This document shows positions 1-8,976 of a stretch of 64,000 bases of DNA, in pieces. Source of the stretch: Rubrivivax gelatinosus. Its GTDB lineage: Bacteria; Pseudomonadota; Gammaproteobacteria; Burkholderiales; Burkholderiaceae_C. Numbering within the stretch: the first letter of the stretch is position 1; each line of letters starts with the position of its first letter. A program made the translations under genes and the position numbers. Under the pieces are notes generated by a model that saw nothing but the letters and a program-made list of their open reading frames with translations, was not told the origin of the DNA and searched no databases. The DNA lies in assembly GCF_016583785.1 (NCBI RefSeq), contig NZ_NRRU01000010.1:1-64000 (forward strand). The letters run 5' to 3'.

Positions 1-50
1 TCTAGGCAGCCGCCGGCTGTGGCTTTCGCCGCCGCCGGCGGCTGCCTAGA
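1..50. repeat. 17-bp perfect inverted repeat at the left edge
   Basis: Bases 1-17 and 34-50 are exact reverse complements, separated by 16 bases. The repeat ends 10 bases before the ATG of the MocR-type gene. No T-run follows on either strand inside the window, so an intrinsic terminator is not clearly supported. It could be the terminator stem of a gene to the left, or an operator or 5' UTR hairpin of the regulator. The outer ends contain CTAG, which is usually rare in GC-rich genomes. Confidence 0.6.
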
Positions 51-60
51 GTGCGGCGCG

Positions 61-1443
61 ATGACGAAGCCCACGACTCCTTTCCCGATCGCCACGTGGC
101 CGCAGCTGCCCTCGGTGCGCCAGCTCTGCGCAGAACACGGCGCCAGCCTGGCGACGGTGACGCATGCGCTGCACGAACTGGAGGACGCCGGGCTGATCGA
201 GGCGCAGCCGCGGCGCGGCCATTTCGTGCGCGGCGCCGGGCGGCCGCTGCCGCCGCCGTCGGGTCCGGCGCTCGAGCTCGAGGGCCGGCGCAAACGCCTG
301 TTCGAACTCGCGACCACACGCACCGACTGCCTGTCGCTGAGCCACCTGGCGCTGCCCGCGGCGCTGCTGCCGCTGGCCGCGCTGCAGCGCCATCTGCAGC
401 AGGCGCTGGCGGCCGACCGTTCGCTGCTGGCCATCGGCAGCGTCATCGGCAGCGAGGCGCTGCGGCACCAGCTCGCGCGCCGCATGCTGCGCGCCGGCTG
501 CGCCGTCGACGCCGAGGACATCGTCGTCACCCACGGCGAGGGCGAGGCGCTGGAGCTGTGCCTGCGGCTGCTGACGCGCCCGGGCGACCTGGTCGCGGTG
601 CCCGAGCCGGCGTCGCCGCGCACGCTGGAGCTGGTCGCCAGCCTGGGGCTGCGGCCGCTGGCGATTCCGGCGCCGCAGGACGGCGGCTTCTCGGTGCCGG
701 CCCTGGCCTTCGCGCTGCAGCACCATGATGTGCGCTGCTGCGTCGTCGCGCCCAGCTTCGACAGCGTGCGCGGCAGCTGCATGCCCGACGCGGCGCGTGC
801 CGAACTCGCGGCGCTGCTGCGCCAGCACCGGCTGCCGCTGATCGAATGCGAGCTGATGGGCGAGCTGCAGCGCGGCGGCGAACGCCCGCGCCCGGTCAAG
901 TCCTGGGACGGCGACGAGCTCGTGCTGTACTGCGGCAGCCTGGCCTGCGTCACCGGCCCGGGCCTGAGCGTGGGCTGGATCGCCAGCCGGCGCCACCGGC
1001 TGCAGCTGCGCGCCGCGCGTGCGGTGCACGGCGAGCTGCTGTCGCCGCTGGCCGACGCGGCGCTCGCCGGTTTCCTGGCCGACCGCGCCTACGAAACCCA
1101 TCTGCGCCGGCTGCGGCGCCAGCTCGCGCTGCAGACCGAGAGCTGGGTCGCGGCAGTGCGGCGGCTGCTGCCCGCCGGCACGCGGGTGCAGCCCGGCGCC
1201 GGCGGCTACCTGATCTGGGTCGAGCTGCCGGCCGGCATCGACAGTGCCGAGCTGCTGCCGCGGCTGCGTGAACAGGGCTACAGCTTCGTGCCCGGCACGG
1301 CCTTCGGCAGCGGCGAGGCACTGGCACGCGGCCTGCGGCTGAGCGCCGCGCACCCGCTGGACGCGGTGCGCGAGCGCGGGCTGCAGGCGCTGGCGCAGAC
1401 GCTGAACGAACACATGGGCCGCCCCGTTCGCGACGGCTCGTGA
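61..1443 (+). CDS. MocR/PdxR-type GntR regulator with degenerate aminotransferase domain
   Basis: 460 residues from the ATG at 61. Residues about 15-65 keep the end of a GntR winged helix (LPSVRQLCAEHGASLATVTHAL, then GLIEAQPRRGHFVR), but the usual first helix is missing or very short. Residues about 90-455 follow the fold-type I aminotransferase domain of YdcR/PtsJ-like MocR proteins. The residues that hold PLP in this family are gone: the Schiff-base lysine of the SFSKTLAPG block is Cys296 (GSLACVTGPG), the pyridine-binding Asp is Cys263 and the following Tyr is Met266 (IECELMGEL), and the Asn of the NPxG block is Ser235 (FDSVRGS). A PLP-independent regulator is inferred. It lies 140 bases upstream of macA in the same direction and may control that export system. 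A start at 19 would place translation inside the inverted repeat and is less likely. Confidence 0.85.
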   Translation: MTKPTTPFPIATWPQLPSVRQLCAEHGASLATVTHALHELEDAGLIEAQPRRGHFVRGAGRPLPPPSGPALELEGRRKRLFELATTRTDCLSLSHLALPAALLPLAALQRHLQQALAADRSLLAIGSVIGSEALRHQLARRMLRAGCAVDAEDIVVTHGEGEALELCLRLLTRPGDLVAVPEPASPRTLELVASLGLRPLAIPAPQDGGFSVPALAFALQHHDVRCCVVAPSFDSVRGSCMPDAARAELAALLRQHRLPLIECELMGELQRGGERPRPVKSWDGDELVLYCGSLACVTGPGLSVGWIASRRHRLQLRAARAVHGELLSPLADAALAGFLADRAYETHLRRLRRQLALQTESWVAAVRRLLPAGTRVQPGAGGYLIWVELPAGIDSAELLPRLREQGYSFVPGTAFGSGEALARGLRLSAAHPLDAVRERGLQALAQTLNEHMGRPVRDGS

Positions 1444-1507
1444 CGGCCACGAACGGCGGCCTGGCCCGCGCAGCCGCGCCAGGCCTGGCGTTGCGGCCTG
1501 CGCGTGC

Positions 1508-1523
1508 GTGAAGCCGGCTTCAC
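1508..1523. promoter_or_regulatory. 16-bp perfect palindrome upstream of macA
   Basis: GTGAAGCCGGCTTCAC is an exact palindrome in the 140-base gap between the MocR-type gene and macA, ending 60 bases before the macA ATG. Its size and position suit a dimeric regulator's operator. The neighbouring regulator is an obvious candidate ligand, but that is inference. Confidence 0.4.
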
Positions 1524-1583
1524 ATACCGGCAACGAGCCTGCGGCCGCAGCCGCCGACAGTCGAAGGCATCGAACGCCCGCCA

Positions 1584-2798
1584 ATGCCGATGACTCCCAC
1601 GACCGCCCGCCGGCTGCGCTACGGCGCCGCCGGCCTGGCGCTGCTGATCGCCGCCGTCGCGGCGCAGCGCCTGTTCTTCTCGCGCCCGGCACCGCCCGCG
1701 GTCATCACCGCCGCCGTCACGCGTGCCGACATCCAGGACACCGTGCTCGCCAACGGCACGCTCGAAGCCAGCAAGCAGGTCAGCGTCGGCGCCCAGGTCT
1801 CGGGCCAGGTGAAGTCGCTGAAGGTCAGGCTCGGCGACGACGTGAAGAAGGGCCAGCTCGTCGCCGAGATCGACTCGCTGACGCAGCAGAACACGCTGCG
1901 CAACGCCCAGGCCGCGCTCGCCAGCGTGCAGGCCCAGCTGCGCTCGGCGCAGGCGACGCTGGCGCAGACGCGGCGCACGCTGGCGCGCCAGCAGCAGCTG
2001 CGCCGCACCGACGCCAGCGCGCCGGCCGACCTGGAATCGGCGAACGAAGCCGCCGACATCGCCGAAGCCAACGTCGCCGCGCTCCTGGCCCAGCTGGAGC
2101 AGGCGCGCATCAGCGTCGACACCGCCCAGGTCAACCTCGGCTACACACGCATCGTCTCGCCGATCGACGGCCAGGTGGTCGCCATCGTCACCGAGGAAGG
2201 CACGACGGTGAACTCGAACCAGTCGACGCCGACGATCCTGATCGTCGCCCAGGTCGACACGATGACGGTGAAGGCCTCGATCTCCGAAGCCGACGTCACC
2301 AGCGTCAAGCCGGGCCAGCGCGCCTGGTTCACGATCCTGGGCGAGCCCGAGCGCCGTTTCGAGGCGAAGCTGCGCAGCATCGAGCCTGCGACCGACAGCA
2401 TCAGCTCGACCTCGACCAGCAGCACCAGCACGAGCACGACGACCAGCGCCACCGCGATCTACTACAACGGCAAGTTCGAGGTGCCCAACCCCGGGCGCCT
2501 GCTGCGCATCTCGATGACGGCCCAGGTCCACATCGTGCGCAGCGAGGCCAAAGGCGCGCTGACGCTGCCGGTCGGCGCGCTCGGCGCACGCCAGGCCGAT
2601 GGCCGCACGACGGTGCAGGTGCTGGGCCCCGATGGCCGGCCGCGGCCGCGCGCGGTGCGCATCGGCATCGACAACAACGTCAGCGCCCAGGTGCTCGAAG
2701 GCCTGAAGGAAGGCGAGACCGTCGTGCTCGGCAACGCCGCCGCGGCGACGCCGGCCAGCAGCGAGCGCGGCCGCATGGGCCCGCCACCCATGTTCTGA
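1584..2798 (+). CDS. macA: MacA-like periplasmic adaptor of a tripartite ABC exporter
   Basis: 404 residues, HlyD/RND-adaptor family. It has an N-terminal membrane anchor (about residues 11-31), then the first half of the lipoyl domain (VSVGAQVSGQVKSLKVRLGDDVKKGQ). An alpha-helical hairpin rich in Ala/Gln follows, then the second lipoyl half (YTRIVSPIDGQVVAI), the beta-barrel and a membrane-proximal domain. A Ser/Thr-rich stretch at about 272-290, followed by YYNGKFEVPNPG, is typical of MacA. It bridges the inner-membrane MacB and the outer-membrane channel. macB starts 4 bases after the stop, so the genes are co-translated. The substrate (macrolide, peptide, toxin or siderophore in known systems) cannot be read from the sequence. 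Confidence 0.9.
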   Translation: MPMTPTTARRLRYGAAGLALLIAAVAAQRLFFSRPAPPAVITAAVTRADIQDTVLANGTLEASKQVSVGAQVSGQVKSLKVRLGDDVKKGQLVAEIDSLTQQNTLRNAQAALASVQAQLRSAQATLAQTRRTLARQQQLRRTDASAPADLESANEAADIAEANVAALLAQLEQARISVDTAQVNLGYTRIVSPIDGQVVAIVTEEGTTVNSNQSTPTILIVAQVDTMTVKASISEADVTSVKPGQRAWFTILGEPERRFEAKLRSIEPATDSISSTSTSSTSTSTTTSATAIYYNGKFEVPNPGRLLRISMTAQVHIVRSEAKGALTLPVGALGARQADGRTTVQVLGPDGRPRPRAVRIGIDNNVSAQVLEGLKEGETVVLGNAAAATPASSERGRMGPPPMF

Positions 2799-2801
2799 GC
2801 G

Positions 2802-4781
2802 ATGGCGGACCACGACACGGGCGCCGACGGCGCCGCGCTGCTGTCGCTGCGCGGCGTCTGGCGCGAGTTCCCCGCCGGCGACGGCACGATCGCCGCGCTG
2901 CGCGAGGTCGAACTCGACATCGCCGCCGGCGAGATGGTGGCCATCGTCGGCCAGTCGGGCTCGGGCAAGTCGACGCTGATGAACGTGCTCGGCTGCCTGG
3001 ACCAGCCGACGCGCGGCCACTACCGCATCGCCGGGCGCGAGGTCGCGAGCCTGGGCCCGGACGAGCTGGCGGCGCTGCGGCGCGAGCACTTCGGCTTCAT
3101 CTTCCAGCGCTACCACCTGCTGTCGGACCTGACGGCGCAGGGCAACGTCGAGATGCCGGCGGTCTACGCCGGCCGCACGCGCGCGCAGCGCCACGAACGT
3201 GCCCACGCCCTGCTCCAGCGCCTGGGCATGGCCGACCGCCTGGGCCACGTGCCGGGCAAGCTCTCCGGCGGCCAGCAGCAGCGCGTGTCGATCGCACGCG
3301 CGCTGATGAACGGCGGCAGCGTCATCCTCGCCGACGAGCCCACCGGCGCGCTCGACAGCGCCTCCGGCGCCGAGGTCATGCGCATCCTGGAGGAGCTGCA
3401 CGCCCAGGGCCACACGATCATCCTCGTGACCCACGACATGGGCGTCGCGCGCCACGCCGAGCGCATCGTCGAGATCAGGGACGGCGCCATCGTCGCCGAC
3501 AGCGGCCGCCGCGCCGCCGCCGCGCCTGCGGCGGCACTGCCGGCAGCCGGGCCCGCGGCCGGTGGCGGCCGGCTCGGCGCCTGGCTCGACGGCCTGGGCG
3601 AGGCGTTGCACATGGCGCTGCTGGCGATGAACGCGCACCGGCTGCGCACGCTGCTGACGATGCTGGGCATCATCATCGGCATCGCCTCGGTGGTCTCGGT
3701 CGTGGCGCTGGGCGAAGGCTCGCGCCAGAAGGTGCTGGCCAACATCAGCAGCATCGGCACCAACACCGTCGAGGTGTTCTCGGGCCAGGGTTTCGGCGAC
3801 CCGCGTTCGGCGCGCATCCAGACGCTGCGGCCGGCGGACGCCGACGCGCTCGCCGAGCAGAGCTACGTCGACAGCGTCACGCCCAACGTGCAGACCTCGG
3901 TGACGGCGCGTTTCGGCAATGTCGACGCCTCGGCCAGCGTCAGCGGCGTCGGCGAGCAGTACTTCCGCGTCAAGGGCCTGAAGATCGCGCAGGGCAGCGC
4001 GTTCAGCGGTGCCGCGATCGCGCGCTACGCCCAGGTCGCGGTGATCGACGAGAACACGCGCAAGAAGCTGTTCCCGAACACGGCGCCGGTGGGCCAGGTG
4101 ATCTTCCTGGGCAGCATGCCGGTCTACGTGGTCGGCGTCACCGCGAAGAAGGACAGCGCCTTCGGCCCGAACAGCGAGAGCCTGAACATCTTCGTGCCCT
4201 ATACGACGGCGATGCGGCGCCTGATCGGCCAGGGGCATCTGCGCAGCGTCACGGTGCGCGTGGCCGACCACGCGCCGATGGACGCCGCGGCCCAGGGCAT
4301 CAGCCAGCTGCTCGAACGCCGCCACGGGCGCGTCGACTTCTACGTGCTCAACACCGACAGCATCCGCCAGACCATCGAGAGCACGACGCGCACGATGACG
4401 CTGCTGATCGCCTCGATCGCGGTGATCTCGCTCGTCGTCGGCGGCATCGGCGTGATGAACATCATGCTGGTCAGCGTCACCGAACGCACCGCCGAGATCG
4501 GCGTGCGCATGGCCGTCGGCGCGCGCCGGCGCGACATCCAGCAGCAGTTCCTGATCGAAGCGGTGCTGGTGTGCCTGCTCGGCGGCGCGCTGGGCATCGC
4601 CGCGGCGCTCGCCTTCGGCGCCGTGTTCTCGCACTTCAGCCAGGACTTCAGCCTCGCGTTCTCGCCGCTGGCGATGCTGGCCGCCTTCGCCTGCGCGACG
4701 CTGATCGGCGTCGTCTTCGGCTACCTGCCGGCGCGCAACGCCGCGCGCCTGAACCCCGTCGAGGCCTTGTCCCGCGACTGA
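2802..4781 (+). CDS. macB: MacB-like ABC transporter, fused ATPase and FtsX-type permease
   Basis: 659 residues. The ATPase domain comes first: Walker [10 protein letters not shown] at 50-58, signature LSGGQ at 154-158, Walker B VILADEP at 174-180 and switch His in VTHDM. A low-complexity Ala/Pro linker (about 232-262) leads to the MacB membrane part. This has one transmembrane helix near 280-300, a large periplasmic MacB_PCD domain, then three helices of the FtsX domain with the conserved [22 protein letters not shown] block. The order and length match MacB, which uses mechanotransmission to drive export through MacA and an outer-membrane duct. It sits between macA and the outer-membrane lipoprotein gene, 6 bases upstream of the latter. 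Confidence 0.93.
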   Translation: MADHDTGADGAALLSLRGVWREFPAGDGTIAALREVELDIAAGEMVAIVGQSGSGKSTLMNVLGCLDQPTRGHYRIAGREVASLGPDELAALRREHFGFIFQRYHLLSDLTAQGNVEMPAVYAGRTRAQRHERAHALLQRLGMADRLGHVPGKLSGGQQQRVSIARALMNGGSVILADEPTGALDSASGAEVMRILEELHAQGHTIILVTHDMGVARHAERIVEIRDGAIVADSGRRAAAAPAAALPAAGPAAGGGRLGAWLDGLGEALHMALLAMNAHRLRTLLTMLGIIIGIASVVSVVALGEGSRQKVLANISSIGTNTVEVFSGQGFGDPRSARIQTLRPADADALAEQSYVDSVTPNVQTSVTARFGNVDASASVSGVGEQYFRVKGLKIAQGSAFSGAAIARYAQVAVIDENTRKKLFPNTAPVGQVIFLGSMPVYVVGVTAKKDSAFGPNSESLNIFVPYTTAMRRLIGQGHLRSVTVRVADHAPMDAAAQGISQLLERRHGRVDFYVLNTDSIRQTIESTTRTMTLLIASIAVISLVVGGIGVMNIMLVSVTERTAEIGVRMAVGARRRDIQQQFLIEAVLVCLLGGALGIAAALAFGAVFSHFSQDFSLAFSPLAMLAAFACATLIGVVFGYLPARNAARLNPVEALSRD

Positions 4782-4787
4782 GCCGCC

Positions 4788-6167
4788 ATGCCTGTTCCCC
4801 GCCCTCTCCTGCTGCTGCCGCTGGCCCTGCTGTCCGCGTGTTCGGCGCTGCGCACGCCCTACACCGCGGCGCCGGCCGAGCTGCCGGCGCAGTGGTCGGC
4901 ACCGGCGGCCGCCGCCGCGGCCGTCACGCCGGCAGCGAACTGGTGGCAGGCGCTGCAGGACCCGGCGCTGGACCGCGTCGTCGCGCTGGCGCTGGAGCGC
5001 AATGCCGACCTCGCGCTCGCCGCGATCACGCTGCGCCAGGCGCGGCTGCAGGCCGGCCTGGCCGACAGCGACCGCCGGCCGTCCCTGAGCGCCAGCGTCA
5101 GCGGCCAGACGCAGCGCAGCCTGGAGAGTCCGCGCACGACGACGCACTCCTACGACGCGAGCCTGGGCGCGAGCTGGGATGCCGACCTCTGGCAGCGCCT
5201 GGGGGCGCTGGCCGACGCCGCCGGCCTCGAAGCCCAGGCCAGCGAAGAAGACCGCCAGGCCGCCGCGCTCAGCCTGTCAGGCACCGCGGCCACGCTGTAC
5301 TGGCAGCTCGGCTACCTCAACGAACGCGTCGCCAGCGCCGAGGCCAGCCTGGACTACGTCCGCCGCACACGCGACCTGGTGCAGGCGCAGTACGCCGCCG
5401 GCGCCGTCGGCGCGCTGGAGCGCCAGGAAGCCGAGCAGTCGTTGGCGAGCCAGCAGGCGACGCTGGAAGACCTGATGCAGCAGCGCACCGAAGCCCGCCA
5501 CGCGCTGGCGCTGCTGCTGGACCACGCGCCCGGCGGCGAAGCGCTGGCAGCACTGGGGCCAGAGCCGGCAGCACTGCCGGCAACGCCGCTGCCCGAGCTG
5601 CGCGCCGGCCTGCCGGCCGAACTGCTGGGCCGGCGCCCCGACCTGCGCGCCGCCGAGCTGCGCCTGCGCAAGACCCTGGCCCAGGGCGACGCCAGCCGCG
5701 CCAGCTACTACCCGTCGCTCAGCCTGACCGGCAGCCTGGGCAGCAGCAGCGCCGCGCTCGGCCATCTGCTCGCCAACCCGGTGGCCGTGCTCGGCAGCGG
5801 GCTCACGCTGCCCTTCCTGAACCAGCGCGAGATGCAGCTGAACGACGCGCTGCAGCAGGCCAACTACGAGGCGGCCGTCGTCGGCTTCCGGCAGACGCTG
5901 TACAGCGCATTCGGCGAGGTCGAGAACGCGCTGTCGGCACGCCGGACGCTGGCGCGCCAGGGCGAGTGGCTGCAGCGTTCGCTGGACGCGGCGCGCCGCG
6001 TCGAGTCGCTCTACGAACAGCGTTACCGCGCCGGCGCCGGCACGTTGAAGAACTGGCTCGACGCCCAGGAAAGCCGCCGCAGCGCCGAGCTGGCGCTGGC
6101 CGAGAACCGCTTCGCGCGGCTGAAGAACCAGGCGACGCTGGTCCAGGCGCTGGGCGGCGCGGCCTGA
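4788..6167 (+). CDS. NodT/TolC-type outer-membrane efflux lipoprotein
   Basis: 459 residues, third gene of the macAB operon. The signal peptide ends in a lipobox with Cys18 (LLSAC). Two outer-membrane-efflux-protein repeats follow: one containing WWQALQDPALDRVVALAL and RQARLQAG, the other LLGRRPDLRAAELRL and SYYPSLSLTGSLG. The periodic Ala/Gln/Leu helical pattern is that expected of TolC-like trimers. It should supply the outer-membrane channel for the adjacent MacAB pair. Family membership is secure; exclusive partnership with MacAB is inferred from the operon. Confidence 0.9.
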   Translation: MPVPRPLLLLPLALLSACSALRTPYTAAPAELPAQWSAPAAAAAAVTPAANWWQALQDPALDRVVALALERNADLALAAITLRQARLQAGLADSDRRPSLSASVSGQTQRSLESPRTTTHSYDASLGASWDADLWQRLGALADAAGLEAQASEEDRQAAALSLSGTAATLYWQLGYLNERVASAEASLDYVRRTRDLVQAQYAAGAVGALERQEAEQSLASQQATLEDLMQQRTEARHALALLLDHAPGGEALAALGPEPAALPATPLPELRAGLPAELLGRRPDLRAAELRLRKTLAQGDASRASYYPSLSLTGSLGSSSAALGHLLANPVAVLGSGLTLPFLNQREMQLNDALQQANYEAAVVGFRQTLYSAFGEVENALSARRTLARQGEWLQRSLDAARRVESLYEQRYRAGAGTLKNWLDAQESRRSAELALAENRFARLKNQATLVQALGGAA

Positions 6168-6247
6168 AGCGGCAAACCCGCTGGCCGCGGCGCCGGCGCC
6201 GCAGGCGCTAAACTGCGCGCCCTTTACCGATCCTTCGACTGGCTCAC

Positions 6248-6898
6248 ATGCTGCACGGGTCTGCCAGCCCGGGCGTCGCCGGTTCGGAGCTCACCCGCCT
6301 TCTGGCCCGCCTCGCGGACGGGCCGCCGGCGCCACGGCGTCCCGCCGTCGCCGAGCGTCTGGGCCACTGGCTCGGCTGGGCGGGCGCGATCTCGCTGTCC
6401 TCGGCACTCGCGGCCGGGCCTGCCGAAGCGCCTGCGGGCGCTGGCGGCGGCGAGCAAGCGGACTTCCAGCGCGTGCGCGCGGCTCTCGAAGCGGCGATCG
6501 CCGCCGGCCCCCGCGAAAGCGTGTCGAGCCCGGACGACTTCGGCCCGTTCCACCGCCACTGCCTGGCTCAGCAGCAAGGCATGCAGGACGCCATCGCCGC
6601 GCTGCGCCGGCGCCTGCGCGACGCGCTCGCGCGGCGCTCGGGCGCGCTCGCCCGGCTCGCGGCCATAGACGCAGCGCTGGAGACCGCGCTCGCCGCGCAC
6701 GAGCGCCGCCTGCTGACGCTGGTGCCGCAGCGGCTGATGGCGCATTTCGAACGCCTGCAGCAAAGCGCCGACGCCGACGGCGCCTGGCTCGGCCACTTCC
6801 GCGACGACCTCGACGCCGTGCTACGGGCCGAACTCGCGCACCGGCTGCTGCCGGCGCAGGGCCTGCTGCACACGCTGCACACCGACCGACCGACATGA
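6248..6898 (+). CDS. DUF3348 family protein, first gene of putative motor operon
   Basis: 216 residues, no signal peptide or membrane helix. The N-terminal block SELTRLLARLADG...ERLGHWLGWAGAISLSSAL fits my recollection of the DUF3348 family of Burkholderiales. The middle and C-terminal parts are predicted helical, with QRVRAALEAAI and RRLLTLVPQRLMAHFERLQQ. No function is known to me. Its last codons overlap the next start (ATGA, 6895-6898), so it is translationally coupled to the DUF802 protein. The same coupling recurs at the next two junctions, which argues that the four products act together. A soluble cytoplasmic partner of the membrane complex is the simplest inference. Confidence 0.85.
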   Translation: MLHGSASPGVAGSELTRLLARLADGPPAPRRPAVAERLGHWLGWAGAISLSSALAAGPAEAPAGAGGGEQADFQRVRAALEAAIAAGPRESVSSPDDFGPFHRHCLAQQQGMQDAIAALRRRLRDALARRSGALARLAAIDAALETALAAHERRLLTLVPQRLMAHFERLQQSADADGAWLGHFRDDLDAVLRAELAHRLLPAQGLLHTLHTDRPT

Positions 6899-8976
6899 AC
6901 CGACTGCTTCCCCACGCCGCCTTCGCCGCGGGCCTGAGTGCCGTCGCCTGGACTGCCGCCGGTTACGGCCCCGGCAACCCGCTGGCGCTGACGCTGGTGC
7001 TGCTGATCGCCGCCTTCTACCTCGCCGGCGCAGCCGAGCTGCGGCGCTTCAGCCGCGACACCGAAACGCTGGCGCGGCAGGTCGAACAGACCACGGCCGC
7101 ACCCGAAACCCTGGCCGGCTGGCTCGAGGCCCTGCCCGCCGGCCTGCGCCACGCCGTGCGCCTGCGCGTCGAAGGTGAACGTGTGGCGCTGCCAGGCCCG
7201 GCGCTGGCGCCCTATCTCGCCGGTCTGCTGGTGCTGCTGGGCATGCTCGGCACCTTCCTCGGCATGGTCGTGACGCTCAAGGGCACCGGCCTGGCACTGG
7301 AACACGCCAGCGACGTCGAGGCGATCCGCGCTTCGCTGGCGGCGCCGGTCAAGGGGCTGGGGCTGGCTTTCGGCACCTCGGTCGCCGGGGTCGCGGCCTC
7401 GGCGATGCTGGGCTTGATGGCGGCGCTGCTGCGGCGCGAACGCCAGCAGGCCGGGCGCCGGCTCGACGCCGCGATCGCCGGGGCGCTGCGCGGCTTCTCG
7501 CGCAGCCACCAGCGCGAGCAGTCGCTGCGCCTGCTGCAGGCCCAGGCCGGGCAGATGCCGGCACTGGTCGAGCAGCTCCAGGGCCTGGTGGCGCAGATCG
7601 AGCGCCAGGCCCGCACGCAGGATGAACGCCTGCTGGCCGAGCAGCGCCGCTTCCACGACGAAGCCGCACGCGCCTACAGCGGCCTGGCCGAGTCGGTGGG
7701 CCGCTCGCTGCAGGCCAGCCTGGCCGAGAGCACGCGCCTGGCCGCCGCCGCAATCGAGCCCGCGGTACAGGCGACGATGAACAGCCTGGCGCAGGAGAAC
7801 GCGGCGCTGAACACGGCGCTGACGGCCGCCGTGCGCGAGCATCTGGACGGCGTCGACACGCGGCTGCAGGCAGGCAGCGCGGCGCTGGCCGCCGCCTGGC
7901 AGGCGGCGCTCGACAGCCAGCAGCGCCACGGCGAAGCGAGCGCGCAGAACCTGGAACAAGGGCTCGAGCGGTTCACGACCGGCTTCGAGAGCCGCGCCGG
8001 TGCGCTGCTCGACGGCCTGACGCTGCGCCTGGACGAAGGCGCCGCACGCTGGGCCACGTCTTGGGGCGAGGCGCTGGCCGAACAGCGGCGCACGCAGCAG
8101 GAGCAGGCGGCGCACAGCCGCGAGACGATGGCCGCCGCCGCCGCGGCGCTGGACCAGCACGCCCGGGCGCTGCAAGCCGAGGCCGCGAGCGCCCGCACGG
8201 CGGCCGAGGAAGCTGCCGCCGCACGCGACAGCGAGCGCCTGGCGGCCCTGGACGAGCGCCTGACGGCGACCGTCGCGACGCTGCTGCAGACGACGCGGCA
8301 GGCGGCCGAAGCCGGCGCCGAACAGCAGCAGCGCATCTGCACGACGCTGGAGCGCAGCGCGCAGCAGATCGCCGAGCAGGCCCAGGCCCAGGCACGCGCG
8401 ACGATCGCCGAGATCGGCCAGCTGGTCGACGCCGCGGCGCAGGCGCCGCGTGCCGCCGCCGAGGTCATGGGCGAGCTGCGGCGCAGCCTGAGCGACAGCC
8501 TGGTGCGCGACAACGCGGCGCTGGAAGAACGCAACCGCCTGCTGGTGACGCTGGCCGAACTGCTGGACGCCGTCGGCGAGGCCGGCCGCGAGCAGCGCGC
8601 CACCCTGGCCGCGCTGGTGCAGACCAGCGCCGAGCAGCTGGAACGGGTCGGCGCGCGTTTCGCCGCTGGCGTCGAGGCGCAGCTGCAGGCGCTGGACGCC
8701 GTCGCCGCACAGGTCGGCGCCGGCGCCGGCGAGCTCGCAAGCCTGGGCGAAGGTTTCGGCCAGGCGGTGCAGCTGTTCGCGCACAGCAGCGAGCAGAGTT
8801 CGGCGCAGCTGAAGAGCATCGAGGCCGCACTCGGCCAGGCGCTGGCGCGCAGCGACGAGCAACTCGCCTATTACGTCGCCCAGGCGCGCGAAATCGTCGA
8901 CCTGACGCTGGGCGCGCACAAGCAGTTCGTCGACGAGCTGCAGCAGCGCAGCGCCGCCGAGGCCGGCGCGGCATGA
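6895..8976 (+). CDS. DUF802 protein: TolQ/MotA/ZorA-like membrane subunit with very long helical tail
   Basis: 693 residues. Four hydrophobic segments lie near 8-24, 29-47, 106-127 and 155-180. The third carries LLGMLGTFLGMVVTL and the fourth VKGLGLAFGTSVAGVAASAM, matching the GLLGTxxGM and T-x-x-G-x-A pattern of ExbB/TolQ/MotA proton-channel subunits. From about 185 to the end (roughly 500 residues) there is no further membrane segment, only Ala/Gln/Glu/Arg-rich helix, probably coiled coil. This resembles the long intracellular tail of ZorA in Zorya systems. The C-terminal part corresponds to the DUF802 repeats. Coupled by 4-base overlaps to the genes on both sides. Assignment as a stator-type ion-channel subunit is inference from motif and topology. 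Confidence 0.8.
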   Translation: MNRLLPHAAFAAGLSAVAWTAAGYGPGNPLALTLVLLIAAFYLAGAAELRRFSRDTETLARQVEQTTAAPETLAGWLEALPAGLRHAVRLRVEGERVALPGPALAPYLAGLLVLLGMLGTFLGMVVTLKGTGLALEHASDVEAIRASLAAPVKGLGLAFGTSVAGVAASAMLGLMAALLRRERQQAGRRLDAAIAGALRGFSRSHQREQSLRLLQAQAGQMPALVEQLQGLVAQIERQARTQDERLLAEQRRFHDEAARAYSGLAESVGRSLQASLAESTRLAAAAIEPAVQATMNSLAQENAALNTALTAAVREHLDGVDTRLQAGSAALAAAWQAALDSQQRHGEASAQNLEQGLERFTTGFESRAGALLDGLTLRLDEGAARWATSWGEALAEQRRTQQEQAAHSRETMAAAAAALDQHARALQAEAASARTAAEEAAAARDSERLAALDERLTATVATLLQTTRQAAEAGAEQQQRICTTLERSAQQIAEQAQAQARATIAEIGQLVDAAAQAPRAAAEVMGELRRSLSDSLVRDNAALEERNRLLVTLAELLDAVGEAGREQRATLAALVQTSAEQLERVGARFAAGVEAQLQALDAVAAQVGAGAGELASLGEGFGQAVQLFAHSSEQSSAQLKSIEAALGQALARSDEQLAYYVAQAREIVDLTLGAHKQFVDELQQRSAAEAGAA

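Noticed and set aside
1278-5147. Very long minus-strand reading frame opposite macA/macB (1289 codons)
   Set aside because: It mirrors strong plus-strand genes, has no recognisable domain and is full of Arg/Gln/Ala, as expected of the antisense frame of GC-rich genes.
1508-6211. Very long plus-strand frame of 1567 codons over the mac operon
   Set aside because: Low-complexity Arg/Pro/Ala sequence in the wrong frame; macA, macB and the lipoprotein gene explain the region.
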